In this document: piece by piece, positions 52,077 to 61,320 of the stretch
Layout: each line of letters starts with the position of its first letter
How positions within the stretch are numbered: the stretch's first letter is position 1
NCBI RefSeq assembly: GCF_041435115.1
Contig: NZ_CP108046.1
Coordinates: 1,674,001 to 1,738,000 of the forward strand
Source: Streptomyces sp. NBC_00289
GTDB taxonomy: Bacteria > Actinomycetota > Actinomycetes > Streptomycetales > Streptomycetaceae
Length of the DNA stretch: 64,000 nucleotides
Direction of reading: 5' to 3'
Position numbers and translations under genes: made by a program
The notes under the pieces: model-generated
The model's database searches: none
Told to the model about the DNA's origin: nothing
Seen by the model: only the letters and a program-made list of their open reading frames with translations

Positions 52077-52101
52077 GTGTCGAAGGCCGCCCGCCGGGTA
52101 C
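52077..52101 (+). promoter_or_regulatory. SigB-type promoter candidate of the 52183-53875 operon
   Basis: GTGT at 52077-52080, 15-base spacer, GGGTAC at 52096-52101, 82 bases before the first start codon. Exact match with ideal spacing and position. Confidence 0.6.
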
Positions 52102-52182
52102 TTGGGACACCCACCGTCACGCCACGTCGACCACGGCGACTCGCAGCGGCCGGAGGAGGCTCCGGCAAAGAAAGGGGCAGCA

Positions 52183-52869
52183 ATGACGCAGCATGCCGAC
52201 GACGATGCTCTCGACCAGCACGCCGGCGTTGCCGAACTGCGTCTGGCCACGGGGGACCCCGCACTCGTACCCCAGAACGCCGTACTCACCGACAGCCTTC
52301 CGCTCGACCGCAACCAGGCGATCCTCCAGGCCGCCAAACAGGTCGGCTCGATCCTCAAACGGCAGGGGCACCCGTTCGCCCTCGCGGGCAGTGTCGCCGT
52401 GTACGCCCACGGGGGCACCCAGAACCTCCAGCACGACGTCGACTTCTGCATCAGGCCCGAGGACGCGGACGCCGTGGCCGCGTCCCTGCGCGAGGCCGGT
52501 CTTTCGGTCCACACGCCTCCCGAGGACTGGCTGCTGAAGGCCGGCTGTCTCGGACAACAGGTCGACATCATCTTCGTGCTGGCGCACGAACCCGTCTCGT
52601 CCGAGCTGCTGTCGCGGGCCGAGGAACTGTCGGTCGACTCGGTGTTCATGCCCGTCCTGTCGCCGACCGACCTGCTGAGCAGCCTGCTGGCCGCCTTCTC
52701 CGAGCACCACTGCGACTTCGGGGCGGTACTCCCCATCGCCCGCACCCTGCGCGAGAAGGTCGACTGGGACCGGGTGCGCCGCACCTGCCAGGACGCCCCG
52801 ATGCCCGACGCCTTCCTGTACCTCCTGGAACGGCTGGAGGTCATCGCACCCAAGGAGGACCCCTCGTGA
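52183..52869 (+). CDS. Nucleotidyltransferase family protein
   Basis: A 228-residue protein with a nucleotidyltransferase fold of the MNT/DUF-type: FALAGSVAVYAHGGTQNLQHDVDFCIRPEDADAV (about 66-99) gives the G-S motif and the D-x-D metal pair, and VDIIFVLAHEP supplies the third acidic residue. Such enzymes attach nucleotides to proteins, RNA or small molecules, or act as toxins; no antitoxin gene is adjacent. The ATG follows AAAGGGG. It begins a three-gene coupled operon with a BON protein and a metallophosphoesterase behind a SigB-type promoter. Confidence 0.82.
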   Translation: MTQHADDDALDQHAGVAELRLATGDPALVPQNAVLTDSLPLDRNQAILQAAKQVGSILKRQGHPFALAGSVAVYAHGGTQNLQHDVDFCIRPEDADAVAASLREAGLSVHTPPEDWLLKAGCLGQQVDIIFVLAHEPVSSELLSRAEELSVDSVFMPVLSPTDLLSSLLAAFSEHHCDFGAVLPIARTLREKVDWDRVRRTCQDAPMPDAFLYLLERLEVIAPKEDPS

Positions 52870-53153
52870 ACGATCCCGTCGCGAATGTCGGCGGCGCCGG
52901 GGACGCCGCCGGAAACGTCGAGTACCGCATCGCCCACCTGCGCGAACACCTGGCAGCCGGGGAACTCGCCGAACTGGGAGTGCAGGTCGAGGTCAGGGCC
53001 GGATCGGTCGTGATCACCGGCACCGTCCCCTCCGCCCACTGCCGCGACACCCTGCTGCGCACGGCCCGGCAGAACCTGGAAGGCATCCCGCTGCACGACG
53101 ACATCGTGGTGGCCGAGACCGCCCGTCCCGACCACGCCGAGGACCTGTCATGA
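52866..53153 (+). CDS. BON-domain protein
   Basis: A 95-residue protein with a single BON-like domain: YRIAHLREHLAAGELAELGVQVEVRAGSVVITGTVPSAHCRDTLLRTAR. BON domains are found in osmotic-shock protein OsmY and bind phospholipid or peptidoglycan surfaces; this copy has no signal peptide, so it acts inside the cell. Its GTG overlaps the stop of the nucleotidyltransferase gene (GTGA) and its stop overlaps the next start (ATGA), so all three proteins are made together. The exact role is unknown. Confidence 0.78.
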   Translation: MNDPVANVGGAGDAAGNVEYRIAHLREHLAAGELAELGVQVEVRAGSVVITGTVPSAHCRDTLLRTARQNLEGIPLHDDIVVAETARPDHAEDLS

Positions 53154-53875
53154 TCCGGGTCGCCGCCGTGGGGGACATCCACATGGGGGCCGACAGCCAG
53201 GGCCTGCTGCGGCCCGCCTTCGACACCCTGGGCGAATGCGCCGACCTGCTGCTCCTGGCCGGGGACCTCACCCGCCACGGCACACCCGAGGAGGCCCGGG
53301 TCGTGGCCCAGGAGGTGCGGGCCCTGCCGGTGCCGGTCGTGGCGGTCCTCGGCAACCACGACCACCACGACGAGCAGCCCGAGAAGGTCACCGCGATCCT
53401 CCAGGACGCCGAGGTGACCGTACTCGAGGGCGAGAGCACGATCGTGGAGTGCGGCGGAACGCGCGTCGGCATCGCCGGTACCAAGGGGTTCGGCGGTGGG
53501 TTCGTGGGGCGCAGCGCCGGGGAGTTCGGCGAGCCGCTGATGAAGGAGTTCGTCCGCTACAGCCGGCGCTGCGCGGACAGCCTGCGGGGCGCGCTGGAGG
53601 AGCTGGACGGGCAGGGCTGCGCGGTGCGGGTGGCCCTCACCCACTTCTCCCCGGTGGCCGACACCCTCGCCGGCGAACCGCCGGAGATCCACCCGTTCCT
53701 CGGCAGCTACCTGCTGGCCGAGGCGATCGACACGGCCGGCGCCGAACTCGCCGTGCACGGCCACGCCCACATGGGCACGGAGCACGGCATGACGGCCGGC
53801 GGTGTCCGGGTGCGCAACGTGGCCCAGCCGGTCATCCGGCGGGCGTTCAACGTCTACCAGCTCGGCACGGACTGA
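53150..53875 (+). CDS. Metallophosphoesterase
   Basis: A 241-residue calcineurin-like phosphoesterase. The metal motifs are VGDIHMG (about 6-12), LLLAGDLTRHG (about 36-46), VLGNHDHHD (about 65-73), LTHFSPVADT and VHGHAHMG. It could hydrolyse a phosphodiester such as a cyclic nucleotide, or a nucleotidylated product made by the first gene of the operon, which is an attractive but unproved pairing. It is translationally coupled to the BON gene by ATGA. Confidence 0.85.
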   Translation: MIRVAAVGDIHMGADSQGLLRPAFDTLGECADLLLLAGDLTRHGTPEEARVVAQEVRALPVPVVAVLGNHDHHDEQPEKVTAILQDAEVTVLEGESTIVECGGTRVGIAGTKGFGGGFVGRSAGEFGEPLMKEFVRYSRRCADSLRGALEELDGQGCAVRVALTHFSPVADTLAGEPPEIHPFLGSYLLAEAIDTAGAELAVHGHAHMGTEHGMTAGGVRVRNVAQPVIRRAFNVYQLGTD

Positions 53876-54037
53876 CGCACCGAGCGCGGTGCGGGCCGCC
53901 GGCCGGCACTCGGCCCGCACGAACACCGACGCGTCCCGGGCCTGCGGCCCGAGCGAGTTACTCCGCCGGAGGCCGGGGCACTCGGTGGTCGTGGCGGCCC
54001 CGGCCCGGAGCCGCCACCCTGGCTGGAGGTGCAGAAC

Positions 54038-54601
54038 ATGGGACATGGTGGAAACGTCATCGACGAGCTCATGACCGATCACCGGGAGGTCGAGGAGATC
54101 TTCGGCAGGATCGAGGCACTGCCGTCCGGTGACAAGGACCGCAAGGTGTACGCCGACCAGGCCACGCAGGAGCTGGTGCGGCACTCGGTGGCGGAGGAGG
54201 AGTACCTGTATCCGGCGGTGCGCGAACACCTGGTGAACGGCAACGCCATGGCGGACCGGGAGATCGAGGACCACGCCAAGGCCGAGCAGCTCATGAAGGA
54301 TCTGGAGAGCCGCGACGCGTCCGACCCCGAGTTCGACCAGCTCATCACCACGCTGATGAGCGAGATCCGCTCACACATCGCCGACGAGGAGCAGAACCTC
54401 TTCCCGCAGCTGCGTGTGGCGTGCTCGCCCGAGGCCCTCGACAAGCTCGGGGACAAGGTGCGTACGGCCAAGAAGTTGGCGCCGACCCGGCCGCACCCCT
54501 CGGCACCGGACACGCCCCCGGCGAACAAGCTGCTGGCTCCGGGCGCCGGGCTGGTCGACCGGCTGCGCGACGCGCTGACGGGCCGCGGCAAGCACGGCTG
54601 A
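54038..54601 (+). CDS. Hemerythrin HHE domain protein
   Basis: A 187-residue cytoplasmic protein whose first 130 residues form a hemerythrin four-helix bundle with iron ligands visible in LMTDHREVEEIF, RHSVAEEEYLYPAVREH, EDHAKAEQLM and HIADEEQNLFPQL. The C-terminal 55 residues are Pro/Ala-rich and end in a basic GRGKHG. Such proteins bind non-haem di-iron and oxygen or nitric oxide and often belong to stress regulons. The ATG at 54038 follows GGAGG at eight bases; an in-frame GTG at 54029 is too close to that site. Confidence 0.9.
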   Translation: MGHGGNVIDELMTDHREVEEIFGRIEALPSGDKDRKVYADQATQELVRHSVAEEEYLYPAVREHLVNGNAMADREIEDHAKAEQLMKDLESRDASDPEFDQLITTLMSEIRSHIADEEQNLFPQLRVACSPEALDKLGDKVRTAKKLAPTRPHPSAPDTPPANKLLAPGAGLVDRLRDALTGRGKHG

Positions 54602-54709
54602 CCGGCCCCGGCCCCTGCCGCTCCGTTCCTCTGCGTCCCGCCCGCCCGCAGCGCCCCCGCGCGGCGGGCGGGCGCGCGCGGTCTCCGGGGGTCGCCTCGT
54701 GGCGCGGGT

Positions 54710-55237
54710 TCAGGCGATGAGTGCCTGGTCCGGTCCCAGCCGGTCGAGGAGCCGCGCGTGGTGCAGGTCGGCCACGGGGCCGACGAGGTCGGGGTGGCGC
54801 AGCAGCGCCGACGCCCGCCGGTCGGTCTCGTCGGGCGCGACCAGGCGCCGGAACGCGGTCGGCACGTCGGCCGGGTGGCCGCCGTCGGCGACCGCGGTCA
54901 CCGCGAGGCGGGCCAGATCGGGATCGGCGAGCAGACAGGCGGCCCAACTCGCCACGACCTCGTCCACCCAGGTGCGCCAGGCGTACTCGTCGGCGTCGTC
55001 GGCTCCGGCCCCGTCGGCGCCCGTGATCCAGTCGAGCCGGGCCGACCCTCCGGAGCCCGCGATGGCGACCAGGGCGGCATCCGTCGGCGTCGGGTACCGC
55101 AGCCGGGCGGCGACGGTGACGGCCTGCCGCGCCTGCACCTCGCACAGGGCGGAAGCCAGCGCGCCGCCGCCCGACGGGTAGGCGCGCGTCAGCCACTGGG
55201 CGGTGGCCGCGATGAGCGGGGAGAGATCTGAGAGCAC
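54710..55237 (-). CDS. Unknown helical protein of about 175 residues
   Basis: A predicted cytoplasmic, Ala/Leu-rich helical protein starting at the GTG at 55237: it begins LSDLSPLIAATAQWLTRAYPSGGGALASALCEVQAR and contains DEYAWRTWVDEVVASWAACLLADPDLARLAVTAVAD. The start has no good ribosome site, and the frame is open far upstream, so the true N-terminus is uncertain. I recognise no family. It is divergent from the large phosphatase gene at 55653. Confidence 0.5.
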   Translation of the reverse strand: MLSDLSPLIAATAQWLTRAYPSGGGALASALCEVQARQAVTVAARLRYPTPTDAALVAIAGSGGSARLDWITGADGAGADDADEYAWRTWVDEVVASWAACLLADPDLARLAVTAVADGGHPADVPTAFRRLVAPDETDRRASALLRHPDLVGPVADLHHARLLDRLGPDQALIA

Positions 55238-55652
55238 TGCCGGGCCGTCCGAATCCAGGGGTGAGGGGCTGGCGAGAACAACACACAGAGGGGCAACAGG
55301 AGAGCGGGGCTCGGGGAGACTGCACAGAACCGTAGCCTCCGGTCGTCCCGCGCGACATGCCCCGAGACCGGGCGCGGGCGTGGCTTCGGCCACATCGCGG
55401 AGGCCGGCCGGGGTGCGCGCCGGCGGCCACCGGCGGCCGTCGACAGCCGCCCTGGCCGAAATCGGACGTACATGAGCGGGTGGACCCGACACCCGGTCCG
55501 CAGGGGCCGGACGCACGGTCGCCGGTGCCGCACCGGGGCGCCGATCCCACCCGAAAAGCCTCGGATCCGTGCCGCCCAGGTGCGTGCTGGGGCTGTTGTG
55601 GCGCATTCTTGCTGTGTCGTCCGCAGGACGGCGCACGGACGAGGTAGGGCCG
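55238..55652. other. Divergent intergenic region, no feature seen
   Basis: 415 bases between the unknown leftward gene and the rightward PP2C gene. Open frames cross it but have no ribosome sites or recognisable products. A weak AGGTAGGGC site just before the 55653 start is the only functional element I can point to. Confidence 0.4.
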
Positions 55653-58214
55653 ATGACTGGGAGCGCCGAGGACGGACACGCCACGACCGGGCGGCTGGCG
55701 GCGCTGCTGATCGATGCCTCGTCGGAGGCGATCAGCTCGGCCGGTGGCCTCGCGGGAGGGGTCTATCTGCGCTCCCGCACGCCCGGACTGCTGCGCCTGG
55801 CCGTGCTGGCGGGCCTGCCCGGACCGCTGTTCCGGCCCTGGTGGCGGCTGCACGCCGACCGTCCGTTCCCCGTCGCCGACGCCCACCGGCTCGGCGTCCA
55901 GGTGATCCTGCCGAACGCCACGGAGACGATGCGCCGCTACCCGCAGTTCGCGGCCGGCCTGCCGTTCCAGTTCGGGTCCCTGTACGTGCCGGTCGTGGGC
56001 GGGTCGACGGCCTACGGCGTTCTGACCGTCCTGCGTCCCGCCGTGTCGGACACCACCGAGTTGCTGACCGAGCGGGACCGGCTGACGCGAGTGGCCGAGG
56101 ACCTGGGTTCCTCGCTGCGGAAGCTGGCGGACTCCCCCGGGTCCTCCGTCACGTGGGACGACGAGCCCCTGTCCGTCCGGCCCCCTGCCACGCAGCGGGA
56201 CTCGGGGCACCTCGGGCGCTTCTCCTGGGATCCGGTGACAGCGGTGGTGACCGTGGACGACCGCCTCCCGGCCCTGCTCGGCGTGGCGCCCGAGGCCCTC
56301 ACCGGGATCGCGGACGGGTTCGCGGACGCGGTCGCTCCGGGCGACGCGCCGCGCGTTCTGGCCGCGCTGCGGGAGACCTCCGCGGGAAGACCGCCGCTCC
56401 TGCCCCTGTATCTGCGTGCCGCCGACGGCGGACTGCGGCTGATGGACCTCTGGACCCCGTACGACGAGACCTCCGCAGATCCGGTCGGACCCTCCGGCAA
56501 CCTTCCGGTGCGGGGCATCGTCCTCGCGCCGGGCTCCGGCCCGGCGGGCGACGCCGCGGCGGACCTGCTGCCGGAGGGGGTCCTGTGCCTCGACCGGCTG
56601 GGGCTGATCACCTACGCGAATCCGCGCGCCGCCCAGTTGCTGAACCGGTCACGGACCGCTCTGCTCGGCCTGCCGCTGTGGGAGGCGGTGCCGTGGCTGA
56701 AGCGGCCCGACAACGACGACCACCTGCGCGGGGCCCTGCTGGCACCCGATCCGGTGCACTTCGATGCCCGGCGGCCCCCGGAGGAAGGGCGCGAGCCCGC
56801 GCCGCAGCCGTCGGAAGGTGACTGGCTGACCTTCTCGGTGCACCCCGGGCCGGACATCCTGACCTGCACGGTCCGCCCGACCAGCCACATCGTGGACGCC
56901 GCCGCGGAACTCTCCGGCGTCCCCGGCGAGGCGGCGCTGTTCGGTGACGGTGACGGTGACGGTGCCGGTTCGCTGGCTCCTCTGTACCGCCCGATCGTGC
57001 TCGCCATCGCGCTGACGGAGGCGGTCACCGCGCGCCAGGTGTCGGCCGTGGTCATGCGGGAACTGCTGCCGGCCTTCGGCGGCCGTCAGCTCGCCATCTA
57101 CCTGTTGCAGGACCAGCATCTGTACCTGGCGTGGGAGACCGGCTTCCCCCCGGGATTCCTCACCAGGTTCGAGGGAGTGAGCCTGGACCAGCACCTGCCG
57201 GGGGTGGAGACGCTGACCGGTGGCCGTCCGCTGTTCTTCGATTCGATGGACCAGCTCACGGCCGCCTACCCGGGCATCGCCCTGGACGCGACCGACGGTT
57301 CCCGTGCCTTCCTGCCACTGATCGCCTCCGGCCGCCCGGTCGGCTCCTGCATCCTGGGCTTCGACCGCCCCCGCAGCTTCAGCTCCCAGGAACGCACGGT
57401 GCTCACCGCCCTCGCCGGGCTGATCGCCCACGCCATGGAGAAGGCCCAGCGCTACGAGACCGAGACCGCGCTGGCCCGGGGGCTGCAGCAGGCCCTCCTG
57501 CCCCAGCGGCTGTCGGCGCACCCGCGGGTGGAGACCGCCGGCCGCTATCTGCCCGGCACCCAGGGCATGGACGTGGGAGGGGACTGGTACGACGTCATCG
57601 AGGCCGGGGACGGCCTGGCCCTGGTCATCGGCGACGTCCAGGGCCACGGCGTGCAGGCCGCCGCCACCATGGGGCAGCTCCGCAGCGCGGTGAGGGCGTT
57701 CGCGCTGGGGGACCGGCCGCCCGACGAGGTGATGAGCAGCACCAACCACCTGCTCATCGACCTCGACCCGGGACTGTTCGCGAGCTGCTGCTACATCCGG
57801 CTGGACCCGGCCACCGGTCTCGCCCGCGCGGCCCGCGCCGGACACCCACCGCCGCTGCTGCGTTTCCCGGAAGGCCGCACCCACGTCCTGGACCTGCCCG
57901 GCGGGGTCGTGCTGGGCGTCGACGCGCACGCCCACTACCCGGTGACGGAGTTCACGATGGAGCCCGGCGCCATCCTGGCGCTCTACACGGACGGGCTGGT
58001 CGAGCGCCCCGGTGAGGACATCGACGACGGCATCACCTCACTGCGGGTCGCCCTCGCCCGGGCCGGCGGTCCCGGCGCCCGGCCCGTCGGGCGTTCGCTG
58101 GGCGGGGTGGCCGACCGGCTCACCGGGACCGCCCGGCACACCGCCGACCGCCCCGACGACATCGCTCTCCTGCTCGCCGCCCGCCGTACCGAGACGCGGC
58201 CGCGCCGGCGATGA
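55653..58214 (+). CDS. Multi-sensor (GAF-PAS-PAS-GAF) PP2C phosphatase
   Basis: An 853-residue SpoIIE-type phosphatase. A GAF-like domain occupies about 8-160, PAS-like regions follow at about 185-300 and 310-420 (LLPEGVLCLDRLGLITYANPRAAQLLNRS), a short Gly-Asp repeat linker (GDGDGDGAG) is at about 430, a second GAF domain is at about 450-615, and the PP2C domain has GGDWYD at 642-647, GDVQGHG, LYTDGLVERPGEDID and RPDDIALLLA. It should dephosphorylate STAS antagonists. The ATG at 55653 was chosen because it starts just before the GAF domain. It is followed on the same strand, 172 bases on, by another giant phosphatase. Confidence 0.87.
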   Translation: MTGSAEDGHATTGRLAALLIDASSEAISSAGGLAGGVYLRSRTPGLLRLAVLAGLPGPLFRPWWRLHADRPFPVADAHRLGVQVILPNATETMRRYPQFAAGLPFQFGSLYVPVVGGSTAYGVLTVLRPAVSDTTELLTERDRLTRVAEDLGSSLRKLADSPGSSVTWDDEPLSVRPPATQRDSGHLGRFSWDPVTAVVTVDDRLPALLGVAPEALTGIADGFADAVAPGDAPRVLAALRETSAGRPPLLPLYLRAADGGLRLMDLWTPYDETSADPVGPSGNLPVRGIVLAPGSGPAGDAAADLLPEGVLCLDRLGLITYANPRAAQLLNRSRTALLGLPLWEAVPWLKRPDNDDHLRGALLAPDPVHFDARRPPEEGREPAPQPSEGDWLTFSVHPGPDILTCTVRPTSHIVDAAAELSGVPGEAALFGDGDGDGAGSLAPLYRPIVLAIALTEAVTARQVSAVVMRELLPAFGGRQLAIYLLQDQHLYLAWETGFPPGFLTRFEGVSLDQHLPGVETLTGGRPLFFDSMDQLTAAYPGIALDATDGSRAFLPLIASGRPVGSCILGFDRPRSFSSQERTVLTALAGLIAHAMEKAQRYETETALARGLQQALLPQRLSAHPRVETAGRYLPGTQGMDVGGDWYDVIEAGDGLALVIGDVQGHGVQAAATMGQLRSAVRAFALGDRPPDEVMSSTNHLLIDLDPGLFASCCYIRLDPATGLARAARAGHPPPLLRFPEGRTHVLDLPGGVVLGVDAHAHYPVTEFTMEPGAILALYTDGLVERPGEDIDDGITSLRVALARAGGPGARPVGRSLGGVADRLTGTARHTADRPDDIALLLAARRTETRPRRR

Positions 58215-58386
58215 ACCGGAGCAGAACCGGATTCCGGCGCCCGCGCCCCACCCGGAGCGGCGTCGTCCGCCGCGCCCCCGGCCGCCGTCCCCGTCCGGAC
58301 CCGACGCCGCGGTCCGCGGGGGCTCCCCCCGTCACACCCGGTGACACCCCTCGCCTCGCGGGGCCGGGCAGTGTAGACATGGGCAC

Positions 58387-61215
58387 ATGGTCCGACTAGG
58401 CGGTCGATCCGGGGCCCGGTCGACCCGTCGTCCCAGCGCTTCGCGCCCCGACGGCGCGCCCGAGCACGCCCGGGGAGCGCGTGCACGGCAGGCCGGGCAC
58501 ATACCGCGCGGTCTGTCCGTCCGGTCGCAGGAGACCACGTCGGAGGCACCCGGAGGACCGGCTGCGAGCGTACGGTCCGCGCTGGGCGGGCGCAGCCTCG
58601 CCGGACAGGTGTTCCTGCTCCAGTTGGTGATCGTGCTGCTGCTGGTCGTCGCGGCGGTGGTGGCACTGGTGCTGCAGAGTCGCCACGACAGCACCCAGGA
58701 GGCCCGCAACCGCTCGGTCGCCGTGGCCGAGGCGTTCGCCAACGCTCCGGGCACCCGCGCGGCGCTGGCATCGCCGGACCCGAGCGCGGTGCTGCAACCG
58801 CGTGCCGAGGCGGCCCGCAAGGCGACGAACGTGGACTTCATCGTCGTCATGAACACCGACGGGATCCGCTACAGCCACCCCAAGCCGGACCGGATCGGCA
58901 AGAAGTTCGTCGGGAACATCGCACCGGCGCTGGCCGGGGGCGTCGTGACCGAGCAGATCACGGGGACCATCGGCCCGCTGGTGCAGGCGGTGGTCCCCGT
59001 CAAGGCGCCCGACGGTTCGGTGGTCGGTCTGGTGTCGGCCGGGGTGACGCTGGAGAACGTGGGCGGTGCCGCCAACCGGCAGCTGCCGCTGCTCCTCGGC
59101 GCCGCCGCGGCGGCGCTCGCCCTGGCCCTCGCCGGCACCTTCCTGGTGAGCAGGCGGCTGCTGCGCCAGACGCACGGTCTGGGCCCGCACGAGATGACGC
59201 GCATGTACGAGCACCACGACGCGGTGCTGCACGCCGTCCGCGAGGGAGTGCTCATCGTCGGCGACGAGGGACGGCTGCTGCTCGCCAACGACGAGGCGCA
59301 CCGTCTGCTCGACCTGCCCGACGACGCCGAGGGGCGCCACGTCCTGGAGCTCGGCCTCACGCCCGACATGACCGCCCTGCTCACCTCCGGCCGGGTCGCC
59401 ACGGACGAGGTGCACCTGGTCAAGGACCGGCTGCTGGCGGTCAACCAGCGCACCACCGACAGCCAGGGCGGCCCGCCCGGAAGCGTCGCCACCCTGCGCG
59501 ACTCCACGGAGCTGCGGGCCCTGTCCGGCCGGGCCGAGGCGGCACGGGAGCGCCTCAACATGCTGTACGACGCCGGGGTGGCCATCGGCACCAGTCTGGA
59601 CGTGACCCGCACCGCCGAGGAACTGGCCGAACTGGCGGTCCCCCGGTTCGCGGACTTCGCCACCGTGGACCTGTTCGACGCCGTGCTCAACGGCGGGCAG
59701 CCGGAGGTGACGTCCGCTGTGCTGCGTACGGCGGTGAGCGGGATCCGCAAGGACGCCCCGCTGTACCCGGTGGGCCAGCACATCACGCTCGTCGACTCGT
59801 CCCCGCAGGCCCGCAGCCTGGAGACGGGCCGGCCCGTCGTGGAGCCGCGGCTGGGCAGGGCGCCCGGCTGGCGTGCCCAGGACCTGGACCGGTCCGCGCA
59901 GGTCGTGGCGTACGGCATCCACTCGCTGATCGCGGTGCCGCTGCGGGCGGGCAGCCAGATGCTGGGCGTGGTCAGCTTCTGGCGCTCCGAGAAGCCGGAG
60001 CCGTTCGACGCGGAGGAGCGGGCTCTCGCCGAGGAACTGGTCACCCGGGCCGCGGTCTCCATCGACAACGCGCGCCGCTACACCCGCGAGCACACCATGG
60101 CGGTGACGCTCCAGCGCAGCCTGCTGCCGCGCAGGCTGCCCGACCAGGACGCCCTGGAGATCGCCTACCGCTATCTGCCGGCCCAGGAGGGTGTGGGCGG
60201 CGACTGGTTCGACGTGCTGCCGCTGTCCGGGGCGCGGGTCGCGCTGGTGGTGGGTGACGTGGTCGGGCACGGTCTGCACGCCGCGGCGACGATGGGACGG
60301 CTGCGTACGGCGGTGCACAACTTCTCGGCCCTGGACCTCCCGCCCGACGAACTGCTCGCCCTGCTCGACGAGTTGGTCGCGCGCATCGACCAGGACGAGA
60401 CGGTGGACGGCGGCAACGCCCCGGTCACCGGCGCGACCTGCCTGTACGCGATCTACGATCCGGTCTCGCGGCTGTGCACGGTCGCCCGCGCCGGCCACCC
60501 GCCCCCCGCGGTGATCCAGCCGGACGGCAGCGTCGGCTTCCCCGAGGTGCCGGTCGGCCCGCCGCTGGGTCTCGGGGGCCTGCCCTTCGAGACGGTCGAC
60601 CTCGAACTCGCCGAGGGCAGCAGGCTCGTCCTGTACACGGACGGCCTCGTCGAGGACCGGGAACGGGACATCGACGTGGGGCTCGACCTGCTGCGCGGCG
60701 CCCTGGAGCGGGCGGGGCAGTCACCCGAGGACACCTGCCGGGCCGTACTCGACTCCCGGCTGCCGGCCCGGCCCAGTGACGACGTCGCGCTGATCGTGGC
60801 GCGCACCCGGGCGCTTCCCGCCGACCGTGTCGCCGAGTGGCGGGTACCGTCCGACCCGGCGGCCGTCGGCGAGGTCCGGGCCCTGGTCAGCCGGCAGCTG
60901 GCCGGGTGGGGGCTGGACGAGCTGACGTTCACGACGGAGCTGATCCTCAGCGAGCTCGTCACCAACGCGATCCGCTACGGCGGTGACTCCGTCGAGGTGC
61001 GCGTGCTCTTCGACCGCAGCCTGGTCTGCGAGGTGTTCGACAGCAGCAGCACCTCACCGCACCTGCGCTACGCCGCGATGACGGACGAGGGCGGCCGGGG
61101 ACTGTTCCTCGTGGCGCAGCTCTCCGAACGCTGGGGCACCCGGTACACGCCCGCGGGCAAGGTCATCTGGGCGGAACAGCCGCTGCCCGGAGCATCCCCC
61201 ACGAGTCACTCATAA
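58387..61215 (+). CDS. Membrane sensor-PAS-GAF-PP2C phosphatase fused to HATPase kinase
   Basis: A 942-residue membrane regulator. A basic N-terminus leads to a transmembrane helix at about 75-96, an extracytoplasmic CitA/DcuS-like sensor (about 97-230), a second helix at about 235-258, a PAS domain (about 275-375), GAF (about 390-560), a PP2C domain with GGDWFD (604-609), GDVVGHG, LYTDGLVEDRERDID and SDDVALIVART, and a C-terminal GHKL ATPase (about 815-935) with SELVTNAIRYGG and GGRGLFLVAQL. Phosphatase and anti-sigma kinase in one chain are opposing activities of partner switching. Start codon weakly supported; its stop overlaps an inverted repeat. Confidence 0.86.
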   Translation: MVRLGGRSGARSTRRPSASRPDGAPEHARGARARQAGHIPRGLSVRSQETTSEAPGGPAASVRSALGGRSLAGQVFLLQLVIVLLLVVAAVVALVLQSRHDSTQEARNRSVAVAEAFANAPGTRAALASPDPSAVLQPRAEAARKATNVDFIVVMNTDGIRYSHPKPDRIGKKFVGNIAPALAGGVVTEQITGTIGPLVQAVVPVKAPDGSVVGLVSAGVTLENVGGAANRQLPLLLGAAAAALALALAGTFLVSRRLLRQTHGLGPHEMTRMYEHHDAVLHAVREGVLIVGDEGRLLLANDEAHRLLDLPDDAEGRHVLELGLTPDMTALLTSGRVATDEVHLVKDRLLAVNQRTTDSQGGPPGSVATLRDSTELRALSGRAEAARERLNMLYDAGVAIGTSLDVTRTAEELAELAVPRFADFATVDLFDAVLNGGQPEVTSAVLRTAVSGIRKDAPLYPVGQHITLVDSSPQARSLETGRPVVEPRLGRAPGWRAQDLDRSAQVVAYGIHSLIAVPLRAGSQMLGVVSFWRSEKPEPFDAEERALAEELVTRAAVSIDNARRYTREHTMAVTLQRSLLPRRLPDQDALEIAYRYLPAQEGVGGDWFDVLPLSGARVALVVGDVVGHGLHAAATMGRLRTAVHNFSALDLPPDELLALLDELVARIDQDETVDGGNAPVTGATCLYAIYDPVSRLCTVARAGHPPPAVIQPDGSVGFPEVPVGPPLGLGGLPFETVDLELAEGSRLVLYTDGLVEDRERDIDVGLDLLRGALERAGQSPEDTCRAVLDSRLPARPSDDVALIVARTRALPADRVAEWRVPSDPAAVGEVRALVSRQLAGWGLDELTFTTELILSELVTNAIRYGGDSVEVRVLFDRSLVCEVFDSSSTSPHLRYAAMTDEGGRGLFLVAQLSERWGTRYTPAGKVIWAEQPLPGASPTSHS

Positions 61216-61229
61216 ACTGGACTTATGAG
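61209..61229. promoter_or_regulatory. Inverted repeat CTCATAA/TTATGAG at gene end
   Basis: A perfect 7-base inverted repeat (61209-61215, 61223-61229) with a 7-base spacer overlaps the stop codon of the phosphatase gene, 92 bases before the FprA start. It is AT-rich, so more likely an operator than a terminator. Confidence 0.35.
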
Positions 61230-61255
61230 CCCATAGACCGGACCCGCGTACCAAC

Positions 61256-61277
61256 TTAGGATTGCCTTAGTTTAGGC
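61256..61277. promoter_or_regulatory. Iron-box-like element upstream of fprA
   Basis: TTAGGATTGCCTTAGTTTA (61256-61274) resembles the DmdR/IdeR iron box TTAGGTTAGGCTCACCTAA at about 12 of 19 positions, and an inverted repeat GCCT/AGGC lies at 61264-61277. It is 45-65 bases before the FprA-like start in an AT-rich patch, a suitable place for an iron-dependent repressor. Confidence 0.5.
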
Positions 61278-61320
61278 TTCCCGACGAGACGTGTTGTCAC
61301 CGCTCGAAGGGAACCTGATC

